DNA from: Schaalia turicensis ACS-279-V-Col4
GTDB taxonomy: Bacteria > Actinomycetota > Actinomycetes > Actinomycetales > Actinomycetaceae
Assembly: GCF_000296505.1 (NCBI RefSeq)
Contig: NZ_JH815208.1
Coordinates: forward strand, 621,163-685,162
Length of the DNA: 64,000 nt
Direction: 5' to 3'
Shown: piece after piece, positions 27,505 to 37,883 of the stretch
Numbering within the stretch: the stretch's first letter is position 1
Layout: every line of letters begins with the position of its first letter
Position numbers and translations under genes: made by a program
Notes under the pieces: model-generated
What the model saw: only the letters and a program-made list of their open reading frames with translations
Database searches by the model: none
What the model was told of the DNA's origin: nothing

Positions 27505-28881
27505 ATGCGTCACAGGACTGTTGGTGTGATTGTATGCGCTGTAGGCCTAGTTGCGGGTCTTGCTGCGTGCAACAGTGCCGATATTGGTGATAGTGCCTCG
27601 TCGGCCGCGCAAACGTCGTCAGATGTGCAAGCGACTCCGATTCCTGGATTTCCCGCTGAACAACCCCAATCCCTCTCGCCGGCAACACTCTCGCAAGGCG
27701 CTGAAGTATCTCCTGACGCTGTCGCAGCCGCCTGGGCATCTGTCACCCGAGCAGGCAGTGAAGGCCAGTACACGACATGGGGAAGCGTCCTTGACGCGCA
27801 AACGGGCACAGTTCTGCTGGATGCTGGAGCAAACCAAGGGCACACTCCCGCATCAATCACAAAAGTTCTGACAGCATTTACCGCACTCAATACCCTTGAT
27901 CCCTCCTCAACGTTGAAGATGCGCGTTCAGCTTCAAGGCTCAGACATCTACCTGTCCTCCGATGGGGATCTACTTCTTGGCGCCGGCCCCTCGAACGCCA
28001 GTGAGGTCAATGGGCGAGCCGGCCTCGTCGATCTGGCAAACGAAACCGCGAAGAGGCTGGCCGAAGCTGGGTTGAGCGCAACCACCCTCTACTGGCAAGC
28101 CGATCCGTTTGTCGGCCCCGATCATTCCGCAGACTGGCTTTCTCAGGGTGTTGGTGAGTTCGAGGGACATGTTGGGGCGATGGCCATCGATGCTGGCAGG
28201 ACAGTGCCTGACGCCTACTCCTTCTTTGATGACCCTGAAGCGCAAGTCGCGCAGGTGTTCGCGAACGCCCTGTATTCGGCCGGAATTGCGACAACCCTAG
28301 GCTCTGTTGCCACTGCCCCCGAAGGGGCGCAGAAGATCGCAGAAATCGACTCAGCAACGGTCGCTGAACAGGTCAGATGGATGCTTCACAACTCTGACAA
28401 CACGCTTGCCGACCAATACTGTCGATTGAGTGCATCCGCCGCAGGACAAGAGACCTCGTACCAAGGAGCGGTCGCCACTCTTGCCACCACTGTCGCGAAC
28501 GCGGGGCATCCTATTGACGGGCTGCGCCTAGACGACTGCTCGGGCCTGTCGAGCAACGACAGAATAGCCCCCTACACGCTGGCACATGTCATCCGATCGT
28601 CCGTTATGGGGTCGGGTGGCACGGCTGACCTGGTCCGTTCACTGCCGTGGTCCGGCCTTGACGGGACGATGACACGTCGTATGTCCAACTCTGCCGCCTG
28701 GGCAAACGCACAGGCCAAGACTGGTTCACTGTCGACGGTTTCGACCCTCGCTGGCGTCGTGTCGACCTCCAGCGGGCGACTGCTGGTCTACGTGATCGGC
28801 ACGGAGAACGTTCCTGACGATGCAGCTGCGAACACTCGTCCCGCGTTGGATAAGTTCGTCGGCGCGCTTGCAGCTCTCTGA
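27505..28881 (+). CDS. dacB: D-alanyl-D-alanine carboxypeptidase/endopeptidase (PBP4 type)
   Basis: A penicillin-binding protein of the S13 family that trims peptidoglycan peptides outside the membrane. It is a lipoprotein here (LAAC, Cys about residue 23). Active-site motifs are SITK (Ser117, Lys120), SDN (297-299) and KTG (405-407). The inserted domain between SxxK and SxN is present and the total of 458 residues is normal. ATG 27505 follows GAGGAG. It starts the run of genes leading to tilS, an order common in actinobacteria. Confidence 0.93.
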   Translation: MRHRTVGVIVCAVGLVAGLAACNSADIGDSASSAAQTSSDVQATPIPGFPAEQPQSLSPATLSQGAEVSPDAVAAAWASVTRAGSEGQYTTWGSVLDAQTGTVLLDAGANQGHTPASITKVLTAFTALNTLDPSSTLKMRVQLQGSDIYLSSDGDLLLGAGPSNASEVNGRAGLVDLANETAKRLAEAGLSATTLYWQADPFVGPDHSADWLSQGVGEFEGHVGAMAIDAGRTVPDAYSFFDDPEAQVAQVFANALYSAGIATTLGSVATAPEGAQKIAEIDSATVAEQVRWMLHNSDNTLADQYCRLSASAAGQETSYQGAVATLATTVANAGHPIDGLRLDDCSGLSSNDRIAPYTLAHVIRSSVMGSGGTADLVRSLPWSGLDGTMTRRMSNSAAWANAQAKTGSLSTVSTLAGVVSTSSGRLLVYVIGTENVPDDAAANTRPALDKFVGALAAL

Positions 28882-29026
28882 CGCGCCAGGCCGTGTGGCC
28901 CTGAGGAGTGATGCCGTAGCTCTGAGACACGCCGGACGTGTGCCCGCACCACCTTTCCTCTATTCGCCCGTGCACGTTTCTCCGACTAAAAGGTCGGGAC
29001 AGCACTTTCCTTTTAGACTTGGGGGC

Positions 29027-29863
29027 ATGCAGGTACCTTTTGGCGCGTCCGCTATGGCGTCCGTGATGAATGCCTTGTCCTATGCTGGCCCGGCGACTCA
29101 CTCGTCGAATGCCTATACGTGTGTTGCGATGCTGAAGAAAGCAACCGGGTGGGCAGATCGCAGGCTTGCCAAGTTGACCGGACTAGACGAAGCGGCTGAT
29201 TGTGTAGTCAATCAGCCGACCTATGTGGTTGATCGTCATACCTTCGCCTCAATGGTCGCCAGGATCTATGACACGTCGATGCCCAACGAATCTCTGATGG
29301 ATGTTGTCACTGGGGCAAGGATTACCCGCACACTCACAATGCACGCGACCGCCCTGTGGGATCCGACAACCAGCTCGCGTGTTCTGCTGGCTCCCAACGT
29401 TTTGGAACGCACCTACCGCTATTCCTTGGATCAGTCCCAATGGTGTAAGTGGGTCAATATGCATGCGGGTCTCTATGGCGTCATCTTGAGCGCCGCTCCC
29501 TTCCTCTGGAAACCGGATGGTGGGCTGGACGTTTTCATTGAACGACTCCTGCTTGCTGACGCTCTTGTCGACGCATGTATGGACACTCTGACGGCAAAGG
29601 ACCTGTCCTCGGTGGAGTGGTTGCGCAGTCACGGGCCTCGTGTCTCTGTTCGTTCCCTGATTGACTACGTCGGAGTTGGCGAGCCAATCGACGAGAACCA
29701 GAACACTCATGTGCCTGACAATCCCAGCCGTGACGGTATTGAAGAATTTGCTCGATTCATCATCCACGGTGGGCATTTGCCACGACTGGTTGAAGACGAA
29801 GCGAACGTTCCTTCGGCTCACGAATGCGCAAACCCTGACGTGTGGACTATGCGCGTTGGCTGA
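29027..29863 (+). CDS. Zincin-like metallopeptidase homologue with lost HExxH motif
   Basis: Position (between dacB and tilS) and several motifs (VVNQPTYVVDRHTFA; VLLAPNVLERTYRYSLD; DALVDACMD) place this 278-residue protein in the actinobacterial zinc-dependent metalloprotease family (DUF2342-like). The active site usually reads HEVTHRVQF; here the aligned segment is HAGLYGVIL (His146, then Ala for Glu and Tyr150 for the second His), so zinc hydrolysis should be impossible. It may be a decayed or repurposed family member. The ATG lies behind TTTAGACTTGGGGG with almost no spacing, so a leaderless start is possible. Confidence 0.75.
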   Translation: MQVPFGASAMASVMNALSYAGPATHSSNAYTCVAMLKKATGWADRRLAKLTGLDEAADCVVNQPTYVVDRHTFASMVARIYDTSMPNESLMDVVTGARITRTLTMHATALWDPTTSSRVLLAPNVLERTYRYSLDQSQWCKWVNMHAGLYGVILSAAPFLWKPDGGLDVFIERLLLADALVDACMDTLTAKDLSSVEWLRSHGPRVSVRSLIDYVGVGEPIDENQNTHVPDNPSRDGIEEFARFIIHGGHLPRLVEDEANVPSAHECANPDVWTMRVG

Positions 29864-30986
29864 AACACCCTCTCTTTCGTCGCGTATCGGCCCAAACCCC
29901 GGTGGCGGACTCGGCAGAGTATCGCGTGCCGTCTGGGCGTGTTTGAAGGAATTCCAGCCGGGCTCCGCTGTTGTTATCGGCTTGTCCGGTGGCGCCGATT
30001 CGTTGGCGCTCACCTTGTGTGCCCTAGATTGCGCCTCCCGCTTGGGACTCAACATTGTCACTGTGACTGTCGACCACGGAGTTCGCGCGGAATCAGCTGA
30101 CGAGGCACGTGCCGTCGGAGACCTTGCCCGATCCTATGGAGCCGACTCCCGCGTTGTGCGGGTCGCGCTCGCGGATAAAGGAGGTCCTGAAGGTGCTGGG
30201 CGCGAGGCGCGTCGTGAGGTGCTCGCGCGGGTGGCGCGTTCCTACGATGCTCCGATTCTGCTGGGGCATACGTTGGACGATCAGGCGGAAACGGTTCTCC
30301 TGCGCCTGGGACGAGGCTCGGGAGCGCATTCGCTACGTGCGATGCGTCAAGATGCGACCGACCGCGAGGGGATCAGGTGGATTCGTCCCCTGCTACATCT
30401 GCGTCGAGCCGACACGATCGCTACCTGTCAGGCGCTTGCAGTTAGCTTTGTTGATGATCCGACGAACTATCCCGATGGTCCTTGGAAAGCCGCCGACGGG
30501 TCTCCTCTTCGCCGATCTGCTCTGCGTCACCGTGCGATTCCGCTACTGGGGGAGGCACTCGGTAGTGACCCTGCGCTTGCCCTAGCGCGCACGGCGACCC
30601 TTGTGGCGCGTGACGATGATGCTCTGAACCAATGGGCTGATAGAGAGTGGGCGCGCGTGAAAGTGACGCTAGAACGCCCCGTTTCGCTTTCCCCCATCGA
30701 CGAGGCCACCCACACGTATCCCGCGGCGCACACTCAAACGGTGGCTCTTACAGTCGAACCTTTGAAATCACTTCCGCAAGCTGTCAGAACCCGCATCATT
30801 CGACGCTTCCTTATCGAATGTGGAGCTGACGAATCAAAGCTCGCTATGACCCACATTGATCGCGTCGACAACCTTGTCGTGAATTGGCACGGTCAGAAGG
30901 AAATTGAGGTGCCCTCACTGGCCATTTTTCGGCTAAAAGATAAAGAAAATGGGGCCAGCCTCGTCCCATTTCTTCGCACTCACTAG
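29856..30986 (+). CDS. tilS: tRNA(Ile)-lysidine synthetase
   Basis: TilS attaches lysine to C34 of tRNA-Ile(CAU) so that it reads AUA. The 376-residue protein shows the PP-loop VIGLSGGADSLALT, then DHGVRAES, LGHTLDDQAETVLLRLGRGSG and the NPL-like region DDPTNYPDG. The C-terminal domain is shorter than in E. coli, as usual in actinobacteria. The best start is TTG 29856, which overlaps the end of the upstream gene by eight bases; no ATG or GTG upstream of the PP-loop fits. Confidence 0.92.
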   Translation: MAETPSLSSRIGPNPGGGLGRVSRAVWACLKEFQPGSAVVIGLSGGADSLALTLCALDCASRLGLNIVTVTVDHGVRAESADEARAVGDLARSYGADSRVVRVALADKGGPEGAGREARREVLARVARSYDAPILLGHTLDDQAETVLLRLGRGSGAHSLRAMRQDATDREGIRWIRPLLHLRRADTIATCQALAVSFVDDPTNYPDGPWKAADGSPLRRSALRHRAIPLLGEALGSDPALALARTATLVARDDDALNQWADREWARVKVTLERPVSLSPIDEATHTYPAAHTQTVALTVEPLKSLPQAVRTRIIRRFLIECGADESKLAMTHIDRVDNLVVNWHGQKEIEVPSLAIFRLKDKENGASLVPFLRTH

Positions 30987-31118
30987 CGTCGAACCTCAGT
31001 GGCACGTTCGCCCTAAGGTGACAAAGAACGTGATGGATCGCGTCAGGCGGGCACATGTGGCAATCTTGATGGTAGGGCGCTTCTCGAATTGGGGGCGCAT
31101 TCACGGAAAGAAGATGAC

Positions 31119-31673
31119 GTGGACGCACAGGATATGGGCGACGACCTGCAGGAAATTCTGGTCACGGCAGAGCAGCTTGACCAGCGCCTGAGCGAAATGG
31201 CCGCGCAAATTGACGCGGATTATCAAGGCAAAGAAATCCTCATGGTTGGCGTCCTTCGTGGCGCTGTCATGGTGATGGCTGACCTGTCACGCAAACTGCA
31301 CACTCCGCTGGAAATGGACTGGATGGCCGTGTCCTCGTATGGCAGTGGTACTAAGTCGTCGGGTGTTGTCCGGATCCTGAAGGACCTAGACCACGATGTG
31401 AATGGTCGCGACGTGTTGATCGTTGAAGACATCATCGACTCCGGCCTGACCCTTGCGTGGTTGAAGACCAACCTTGAATCGCGTGGCGCGAAGAGTGTGA
31501 AGATCGCCACCGCCCTGCGCAAGCCGGAAGCAATGAAGGTTGACGTGGAAGTTTCCTACGTCGGTTTCGACATTCCTGATGAATTCGTCGTCGGATACGG
31601 CCTCGACTACGCCGAAAAGTACAGGAATCTGCCGTTCGTTGGAACGCTCAAGCCGTCCGTGTACTCACACTGA
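31119..31673 (+). CDS. hpt: Hypoxanthine phosphoribosyltransferase
   Basis: Salvages hypoxanthine and guanine with PRPP. The 184-residue protein has the flexible loop region SSYGSGTKSSGVV, the PRPP-binding motif VLIVEDIIDSGLTL and FVVGYGLDYAEKYRNLP near the end. GTG 31119 (MDAQDMGDDLQ) agrees with the N-terminus of relatives and has GGAAAG eight bases upstream. It lies between tilS and ftsH, the classic Gram-positive order. Confidence 0.95.
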   Translation: MDAQDMGDDLQEILVTAEQLDQRLSEMAAQIDADYQGKEILMVGVLRGAVMVMADLSRKLHTPLEMDWMAVSSYGSGTKSSGVVRILKDLDHDVNGRDVLIVEDIIDSGLTLAWLKTNLESRGAKSVKIATALRKPEAMKVDVEVSYVGFDIPDEFVVGYGLDYAEKYRNLPFVGTLKPSVYSH

Positions 31674-31700
31674 TCTATCGCATTACTTCAAAGGAAACTT

Positions 31701-33737
31701 GTGGCTGAAAAGGCAAAGAAGAAGCGAGTTCGCTGGACTGGAATCATCGTCCCTTTCATGATTTTCATGATCGGTGGATGGTTCCTCTGGCAGTACTTCC
31801 AACCGCGCGCAGTTGACACGTCCGAGGGCCTCGAAATCCTCAAGGGTGAAACCGTGTCACGCGTTGTCCTGAACGAGGGCACCCAGCAGGTCAACCTGAC
31901 GCTGACGCAGGACTACACACACGAGGCCACCGGCCTGGGGGATAGGACTCGCAATCTGGGTAAGAACGTCTACTTCACGTACTCGTACACCCAGACCGAA
32001 GAGATTCTTACCACGGTCACTGAAAAGGCCCCCGTAAAGGGATGGAACGCCATTCGTCCCCAGGGGTCAGCCATTTCTGCCGTCCTACAGATGGTCATCC
32101 CCATCCTGATCCTGATGCTCGCCTTCTGGTTCTTGATGTCCAGATTGTCCGGCTCGCGGATGATGGGCGGATTCGCCCAATCCAAGGCAAAGGAATTTAA
32201 CCAGGAACGCCCCGACATCTCTTTTGCTGACGTTGCCGGAGAAGACGAGGCCGTCGAAGAACTCGAAGAAATCCGCGAATTCTTGGCTTCGCCTGACAAG
32301 TTCCACAAGGTTGGTGCACGCATCCCGCGTGGTGTTCTGCTCTACGGTCCTCCCGGAACCGGCAAGACCCTGCTGGCCAAGGCGGTCGCAGGTGAAGCGC
32401 ACGCCCCGTTCTTCTCAATCTCCGGTTCGGAGTTCATGGAACTCTACGTCGGCGTCGGTGCATCTCGTGTTCGCGACCTGTTCGAGCGCGCCAAGAAGGC
32501 GGCTCCCGCGATCATCTTCGTCGACGAAATCGACGCAGTTGGTCGCCACCGTGGCTCCGGCATTGGCGGTGGCAACGACGAACGTGAACAGACTCTGAAC
32601 CAGTTGCTGGTTGAAATGGACGGCTTCGACGAGCGTGCGAACATCATCATGATCGCTGCAACGAACCGCCCTGACATTCTGGATCCGGCTCTTCTTCGCC
32701 CGGGTCGTTTTGACCGTCAGATCGCTGTTGAAGCTCCCGACTTGAAGGGCCGCGAAGCCATCCTGAAGGTCCACGCTGGTGGCAAGCCCATGACCAACGA
32801 CGTTGATCTGCGCCAGATCGCGAAGCGCACCCCTGGTTTCACCGGCGCTGACTTGGCCAACGTTCTGAACGAAGCAGCCCTGCTGACAGCGCGCTCGAAC
32901 GCGGACCTGATCGACAATCGTGCGATTGACGAAGCAATCGATCGCGTGATTGCCGGCCCGCAGAAGCGCACCCGCGTGATGAATGACCATGACAAGGCTG
33001 TTACCGCCTACCACGAGGGTGGTCACGCACTCTGCGCCGCAGCGTTGCGCTATACCGACCCAGTCACGAAAGTGACGATCCTGCCGCGTGGTCGCGCGCT
33101 CGGCTACACCATGGTCATGCCGACCGAAGACCGCTTCAACCACACGCGCAACCAGCTCCTCGATGAACTGGTGTACGCAATGGGTGGTCGCGTAGCCGAA
33201 GAACTCATCTTCCGCGATCCGTCGACGGGCCCGGCAAACGACATCCAGCAGGCCACCAAGACCGCACGCGCCATGATCACTGATTACGGTATGTCTGAGC
33301 GCGTGGGTCTGGTCAAGCTTGGCACCACCGACACCGAAGCTTTCGGTCACGGCGGTGGCTCTGAAGCTCGCCCCTACTCTAACGAGATGGCTGGCATCAT
33401 CGACGATGAAGTTCGCCTACTCTTGGATGGCGCTATGCGCGAAGCATGGGAGATTCTGACCAAGAACCGCGATGTCTTGGACACCCTTGCCCAGCGCCTA
33501 CTGGACGAAGAGACCCTGGATGAAGCTCAGCTTGCTGAAATCTTCAAGGATGTCGTTAAGCAGGATGAGCGCCCCGTTTGGAACTACGGCGCGGATGCCG
33601 CTATTGAAGGTGCTCGCTTGGGTAACCCCGTGGGTATTCCCTCGGCTCAGACTCCCACTGCGCCGGCCCAGCAAGCTGACCGTGTTGAAGAGGCCCCGGC
33701 CTCGTCCACGAACGAAAGCCAAGCAGGGGAGAACTGA
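31701..33737 (+). CDS. ftsH: ATP-dependent zinc metalloprotease FtsH
   Basis: Membrane-bound AAA+ protease for misfolded and short-lived membrane proteins. The 678 residues hold two transmembrane segments (about 12-30 and 128-148), AAA+ domain with Walker A GPPGTGKT and Walker [12 protein letters not shown], the arginine-finger region RPGRFDRQ, and the M41 peptidase motif HEGGH with downstream Asp. The C-terminal tail is Ala/Pro-rich and variable. GTG 31701 follows AAAGGAA. The stop overlaps the start of folE. Confidence 0.97.
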   Translation: MAEKAKKKRVRWTGIIVPFMIFMIGGWFLWQYFQPRAVDTSEGLEILKGETVSRVVLNEGTQQVNLTLTQDYTHEATGLGDRTRNLGKNVYFTYSYTQTEEILTTVTEKAPVKGWNAIRPQGSAISAVLQMVIPILILMLAFWFLMSRLSGSRMMGGFAQSKAKEFNQERPDISFADVAGEDEAVEELEEIREFLASPDKFHKVGARIPRGVLLYGPPGTGKTLLAKAVAGEAHAPFFSISGSEFMELYVGVGASRVRDLFERAKKAAPAIIFVDEIDAVGRHRGSGIGGGNDEREQTLNQLLVEMDGFDERANIIMIAATNRPDILDPALLRPGRFDRQIAVEAPDLKGREAILKVHAGGKPMTNDVDLRQIAKRTPGFTGADLANVLNEAALLTARSNADLIDNRAIDEAIDRVIAGPQKRTRVMNDHDKAVTAYHEGGHALCAAALRYTDPVTKVTILPRGRALGYTMVMPTEDRFNHTRNQLLDELVYAMGGRVAEELIFRDPSTGPANDIQQATKTARAMITDYGMSERVGLVKLGTTDTEAFGHGGGSEARPYSNEMAGIIDDEVRLLLDGAMREAWEILTKNRDVLDTLAQRLLDEETLDEAQLAEIFKDVVKQDERPVWNYGADAAIEGARLGNPVGIPSAQTPTAPAQQADRVEEAPASSTNESQAGEN

Positions 33738-34309
33738 TGGCGTACGACGCGGCCGGCGTGGAAAAAGCGTCGCGCGACCTGCTGATTGCGATCGGCGAGG
33801 ACCCGACGCGCGAAGGTATGGCAGGTACTCCTGAACGGATGGCGCGCGCATGGCGTGAAATGCTCTCTGGCTTGGAAGAAGATCCGCGCGACTACCTGCG
33901 TACTCAGTTTGAGGCGGGAACGGACGAACTTGTCCTAGTCCGCGACATCACCTTCCACTCTATCTGCGAACACCACCTGCTCCCCTTCTACGGTCGTGCA
34001 CACGTCGGTTATATTCCGTGCGGTGGCAAGGTCACTGGCCTGTCGAAGCTCGCACGTGTCGTCGAAGGCTACGCGCGTCGCCCTCAGGTTCAAGAACGCC
34101 TGACCGCGCAGATCGCGGACGCCATCGACGAGGTCCTTTGCCCCCAGGGAGTCATCGTCGTTATGGAAGCAGAGCATATGTGCATGTCCATGCGTGGCAT
34201 CACGAAGCCCGGGTCTTCCACTGTTACCAGTGCACTGCGCGGAATCATGAATGACGGAACGACACGCGCTGAGATGATGGCTCTCGTCCTTGGAGGTGAT
34301 CGTTCGTGA
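33737..34309 (+). CDS. folE: GTP cyclohydrolase I
   Basis: First enzyme of tetrahydrofolate synthesis, converting GTP to dihydroneopterin triphosphate. The 190-residue protein shows the zinc ligands in [22 protein letters not shown] and [11 protein letters not shown], and the active-site [21 protein letters not shown]. Its ATG overlaps the ftsH stop, and its stop overlaps the folP start, so the folate genes are coupled. Confidence 0.97.
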   Translation: MAYDAAGVEKASRDLLIAIGEDPTREGMAGTPERMARAWREMLSGLEEDPRDYLRTQFEAGTDELVLVRDITFHSICEHHLLPFYGRAHVGYIPCGGKVTGLSKLARVVEGYARRPQVQERLTAQIADAIDEVLCPQGVIVVMEAEHMCMSMRGITKPGSSTVTSALRGIMNDGTTRAEMMALVLGGDRS

Positions 34310-35133
34310 ATCTCCGCGGTCCGCTTCTGCCTGATGGCCGTACGCTTGGGGGCGAAAACACGCTGGTCATGGGCATCCTCAACGTCACTCCCGACTCTTT
34401 TTCAGACGGCGGGAAATGGGCGCACGTGGATGCCGCGATCGAACATGCGCACCAGATGATCGCCGAAGGGGCTACGCTGGTCGACATTGGTGGCGAGTCC
34501 ACCGCTCCCGGGTCAACGCGGATCGATACGGACGAAGAGTGGAAACGCATTGGTCCCGTCGTTTCATCGCTGGCTGAAGATGGGATCGTTTGCTCGGTTG
34601 ATACGTTGCACGCTGTGAGCGCGGTGCGTGCCATGGAAGCTGGGGCGCTGATCATTAACGATGTGTCCGGTGGTGGCTGGGATCCGCAGATGCTCTCGGT
34701 TGTTGCGGATACGAAGGCAGGTTTCATTCTTCAGCACTATCGTGCGCTTCCCGGAATGCCTGGTGAACACTTCGACTACGGCTCCGACTTGATGGCAACA
34801 CTGTCGGAGCGTCTGATGCACCAGGTTGATCTGGCTCTGGATGCCGGCGTGAGTGGCGATGCAATTGTCATTGATCCCGGTCTCGGATTCTCGCTGACGA
34901 ACGAACAATGCTGGCAGATTGTGCGTTCTCTAGGGGAACTGACCGCACTGGGCTACCCTATTCTTATCGGCGCGTCCCGTAAGCGTTTCATCAAAGCGAC
35001 TGGGCGGGACATGGACGAAGAAACTGGTCGGATCAGTGTGACGTGCATGCGTAACAGTGTGTGGGCGGTTCGCGTTCACAACGTTGGCTTGAATGTTGCC
35101 ATGATGCGTGAAGGAAATGAGGAAACGCGATGA
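34306..35133 (+). CDS. folP: Dihydropteroate synthase
   Basis: Joins p-aminobenzoate to the pterin; the sulfonamide target. The 275 residues show [26 protein letters not shown], a shortened IINDVSGG and DPGLGFSLT, with GASRKRFI near the C-terminus. GTG 34306 overlaps the folE stop by four bases and has GGAGGTGATC upstream. The stop overlaps the next ATG. Confidence 0.97.
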   Translation: MNLRGPLLPDGRTLGGENTLVMGILNVTPDSFSDGGKWAHVDAAIEHAHQMIAEGATLVDIGGESTAPGSTRIDTDEEWKRIGPVVSSLAEDGIVCSVDTLHAVSAVRAMEAGALIINDVSGGGWDPQMLSVVADTKAGFILQHYRALPGMPGEHFDYGSDLMATLSERLMHQVDLALDAGVSGDAIVIDPGLGFSLTNEQCWQIVRSLGELTALGYPILIGASRKRFIKATGRDMDEETGRISVTCMRNSVWAVRVHNVGLNVAMMREGNEETR

Positions 35134-37352
35134 GCTCGCCGCTTGACGTCATCACTTTGCGTGGTCTGCACGTTGAGGCTGCTCACGGTGTATTTGACTT
35201 CGAGCATGACGCGCCCCAGCCGTTTATCGTCGACTGTGCCCTGTGGGTGGATACGTCCGCTTCCTCATCGTCAGATGATATCGCCGACACTGTGTCGTAT
35301 GCGCTGGTCGCGGATGAAATCACGTCGATTGTTTCAGGTCCCTCCGTGAAGCTGATCGAGACCCTCGGCAATGCGATTGCGAGGCGTCTTTTGCGCTTGG
35401 CTCACGTCCTCGGCGTTGAAGTGACGGTTCACAAGCCCCAGGCCCCGCTTGAACAGCCATTTGTGGATGTGTCGGTGACGGTTCGTCGCGGGCAGGTTCC
35501 GCTTGCTGTGCCGTCATCTGCATCTTCGTCTCCTGATGTGTCCGCGTCAGCTGGCGTGTCAGATTCTGCCCGGGATCGTTCCTTTATCGACGAGGCCGGC
35601 CACCCCGGCTCAGTCGCTACTGGCGGTGATATGGCCGATGATGATCGGCTCGCGAACCTGAGCGAATCGGCGTCTGTCGTGGACACGGATTCTTCTTCGC
35701 CGCGACCTTCGGCTTTGGTTCCTGTCCTTGCCCTTGATTCCGAGGTAGACGAGGTAGCCGATCAGGGTGAGGATTGTCCGGCATCGCCCGTCCGAGTGGT
35801 CTTGGCATTGGGCGGAAATATTGGTGACGTGCCGTCAACCTTCGCTTCGGCAATCGAAGCGTTGATTGATGATGCGCGTTTCGACGTTGTGAACGTATCG
35901 CCGATCCTACGCACACTTCCTGTTTTGAACGAGAACCAGGAGCCGCAGAGTGACTACTGGAATGCTGTCGTACTGGTTGATACAGATTTGACCCCGCGCG
36001 AGGTCCTCGACGTTGCCCACGAACTTGAGGACGCAGCTGGGCGCGAACGTAGCGAGCACTGGGGTGCGCGCACGCTGGACATTGACATTGTCGATTACGC
36101 GGGTATTTCATACGACGATGGCGTGCTTGTTCTTCCGCATATTCGCGCGCATTCTCGTGCTTTTGTTCTCGCTCCTTGGCTGATGGCTGATTCTTCGGCC
36201 CAGCTTGATGGGGTGGAAGTTGAAAAGCTTTTCAACGATGCCTCGGACAAAGATGGCATCATTGACGCGGTTGAAGATTGGCTGATGGACCCAGCGTCCG
36301 TGATCGCTGAGTCGGATGAGTGTCTGAATGCTACTTCGTCTGCTCGTGTCTCTTCGATTGTGGATCTCGAAGAGACACGTTCGGCTGACGCGATGCCTGA
36401 ATCGGAGTCTGAGCTTCGGCAGGACTCTGCTGTTGGCGTTGATGCTGAGTCTCAGACGCCACGTGTTCCGAGCTTGTATGACTTGGATCTGTCGGATCTG
36501 TCGGTCGCGTTAGCTGCTCCTCCGACTCTTGAAGGTGAAGAGACTCGTCTTGACCGTATGCCGGCTATCTCTCGCGTGAATCTGCAACCGGATAAGGGAG
36601 CAGATGACAAACTCTGGAACGCGTTGTGGGCCAAGTGGTCGCTGAGCCGGGCCGACGAGGCCTTAGAAACCGTTGCTGAGCAGGACGAAGCTGACACTCA
36701 GTACCAGGAAGAATCTGGCGATATCGTCGAGGTGCCTGAGCTGGACGTTGATAATCCGGTGATGCTTGATCAGGACAACTTGGTCGAAGGGAACGAAACA
36801 GAATCGGAATCGCCCGTCGAGATGAGCGACGAGGCTTCTATTCCTCCTAACGTGGATGCGCAGGAAGAATCTGTTGCGGATGCTGATGCAGACGTTCATG
36901 ACGACGAAGAAACATCAGCGGGTGAAGAGGCTGGCCGGGAGTCAGAACCTGTTTCCAAGTCGACGTCTTCCCATCGTCTGCAGGGGTTTGGACGCTCACT
37001 GAAGTGGTTCCCACTGTTCCCGCGTGACGAAGCCCAAGAACTGAACCCGACCGAAGATCGTGTGCCTGAAAACGCTCGCAAGGGTGAGGTTCGGCCGACG
37101 TCACGTGCTCTTCCGAGTTGGGATTTCGCTCATCGTGAGGTACGTATTGTTGACGAACCAAGCCCCGTCGATGCTCTTTCGTCATCTGGGGCCGTTCAGC
37201 GACGTTCAATCGTTGATCCTCAGCTACCGGCAGATGCGCTTCGCGGTCCGATCGATGACTCTGAAGTAACGAAGACATCGATCATCCGCAAGCTTGTGGT
37301 TCGTCCCTCTTCAACTGGACACATTCCACTGACTAAAGATCAGGGTGAGTGA
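35130..37352 (+). CDS. folBK: Fused dihydroneopterin aldolase / HPPK with a long acidic C-terminal extension
   Basis: Residues about 1-120 are FolB (ITLRGLHVEAAHGVF, KLIETLGNAIARRLL, TVHKPQAPL). A variable linker follows, then HPPK at about 225-360 (LALGGNIGDVPSTF, SDYWNAVVLVDT, WGARTLDIDIVDYAG, LPHIRAHSRAFVLAPW). The last 350 residues have no recognised domain: they are rich in Asp, Glu and Ser, with islands such as LWNALWAKWSLSRADEAL and a C-terminal RKLVVRPSSTGHIPLTKD. Normal HPPK or FolBK proteins end soon after the HPPK domain. The two enzyme activities make the pterin substrate for FolP. ATG overlaps the folP stop. Confidence 0.92.
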   Translation: MSSPLDVITLRGLHVEAAHGVFDFEHDAPQPFIVDCALWVDTSASSSSDDIADTVSYALVADEITSIVSGPSVKLIETLGNAIARRLLRLAHVLGVEVTVHKPQAPLEQPFVDVSVTVRRGQVPLAVPSSASSSPDVSASAGVSDSARDRSFIDEAGHPGSVATGGDMADDDRLANLSESASVVDTDSSSPRPSALVPVLALDSEVDEVADQGEDCPASPVRVVLALGGNIGDVPSTFASAIEALIDDARFDVVNVSPILRTLPVLNENQEPQSDYWNAVVLVDTDLTPREVLDVAHELEDAAGRERSEHWGARTLDIDIVDYAGISYDDGVLVLPHIRAHSRAFVLAPWLMADSSAQLDGVEVEKLFNDASDKDGIIDAVEDWLMDPASVIAESDECLNATSSARVSSIVDLEETRSADAMPESESELRQDSAVGVDAESQTPRVPSLYDLDLSDLSVALAAPPTLEGEETRLDRMPAISRVNLQPDKGADDKLWNALWAKWSLSRADEALETVAEQDEADTQYQEESGDIVEVPELDVDNPVMLDQDNLVEGNETESESPVEMSDEASIPPNVDAQEESVADADADVHDDEETSAGEEAGRESEPVSKSTSSHRLQGFGRSLKWFPLFPRDEAQELNPTEDRVPENARKGEVRPTSRALPSWDFAHREVRIVDEPSPVDALSSSGAVQRRSIVDPQLPADALRGPIDDSEVTKTSIIRKLVVRPSSTGHIPLTKDQGE

Positions 37353-37829
37353 ATGAAACCCGTTTCGTTACCTCGTCTGATTGGGTACGCAATCATTGCG
37401 TTGCTCTTGGTGGGCGTGATCGGAATGGGTGTTGTCATCATGGGTGGCACTCCACTTGAAGTCACTCCGATGATCATGGTGCTTGAACTTTTCCTTGCGC
37501 TCATGCTGATCTGGTCGGGTATTCATGTGAAGCGCTATCTTGCTCACCGTAAAACCTGGGTGAACGCGCTCAATGCGTTGCGTATCGCCGTGGCAGCCCG
37601 CGCCAGCGCGTATGTTTCATCAATCGTCACGGGTACGCTTATCGCTCTCATGCTCATTTCGATGGCACGTATTGGGGCTCCAGCAATGGTTGCCAATGCT
37701 GTGATTTCTGGGTTGAGCGCCGTTGCGGGAATCATTTGGTGCGTGTGTGCGGTTATCGTTGAACGCTGGTGCGTCATCGATGCTGACGATGATCCGGAGC
37801 ATCACAGCCCGAATGTCAGCCCCGCCTGA
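37353..37829 (+). CDS. DUF3180 family membrane protein
   Basis: A 158-residue protein with four hydrophobic helices in two pairs, separated by a basic loop (KRYLAHRKTWVNALNALR) with the conserved A..AR-type helix AVAARASAYVSSI. DUF3180 proteins follow folK in many actinobacteria; their role is unknown. The ATG directly follows the folBK stop. Confidence 0.9.
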   Translation: MKPVSLPRLIGYAIIALLLVGVIGMGVVIMGGTPLEVTPMIMVLELFLALMLIWSGIHVKRYLAHRKTWVNALNALRIAVAARASAYVSSIVTGTLIALMLISMARIGAPAMVANAVISGLSAVAGIIWCVCAVIVERWCVIDADDDPEHHSPNVSPA

Positions 37830-37883
37830 TTCGACGAACCACACGTTTTTGCCTGCTTTTACTTCATAAGGAGGAATTCGGCG

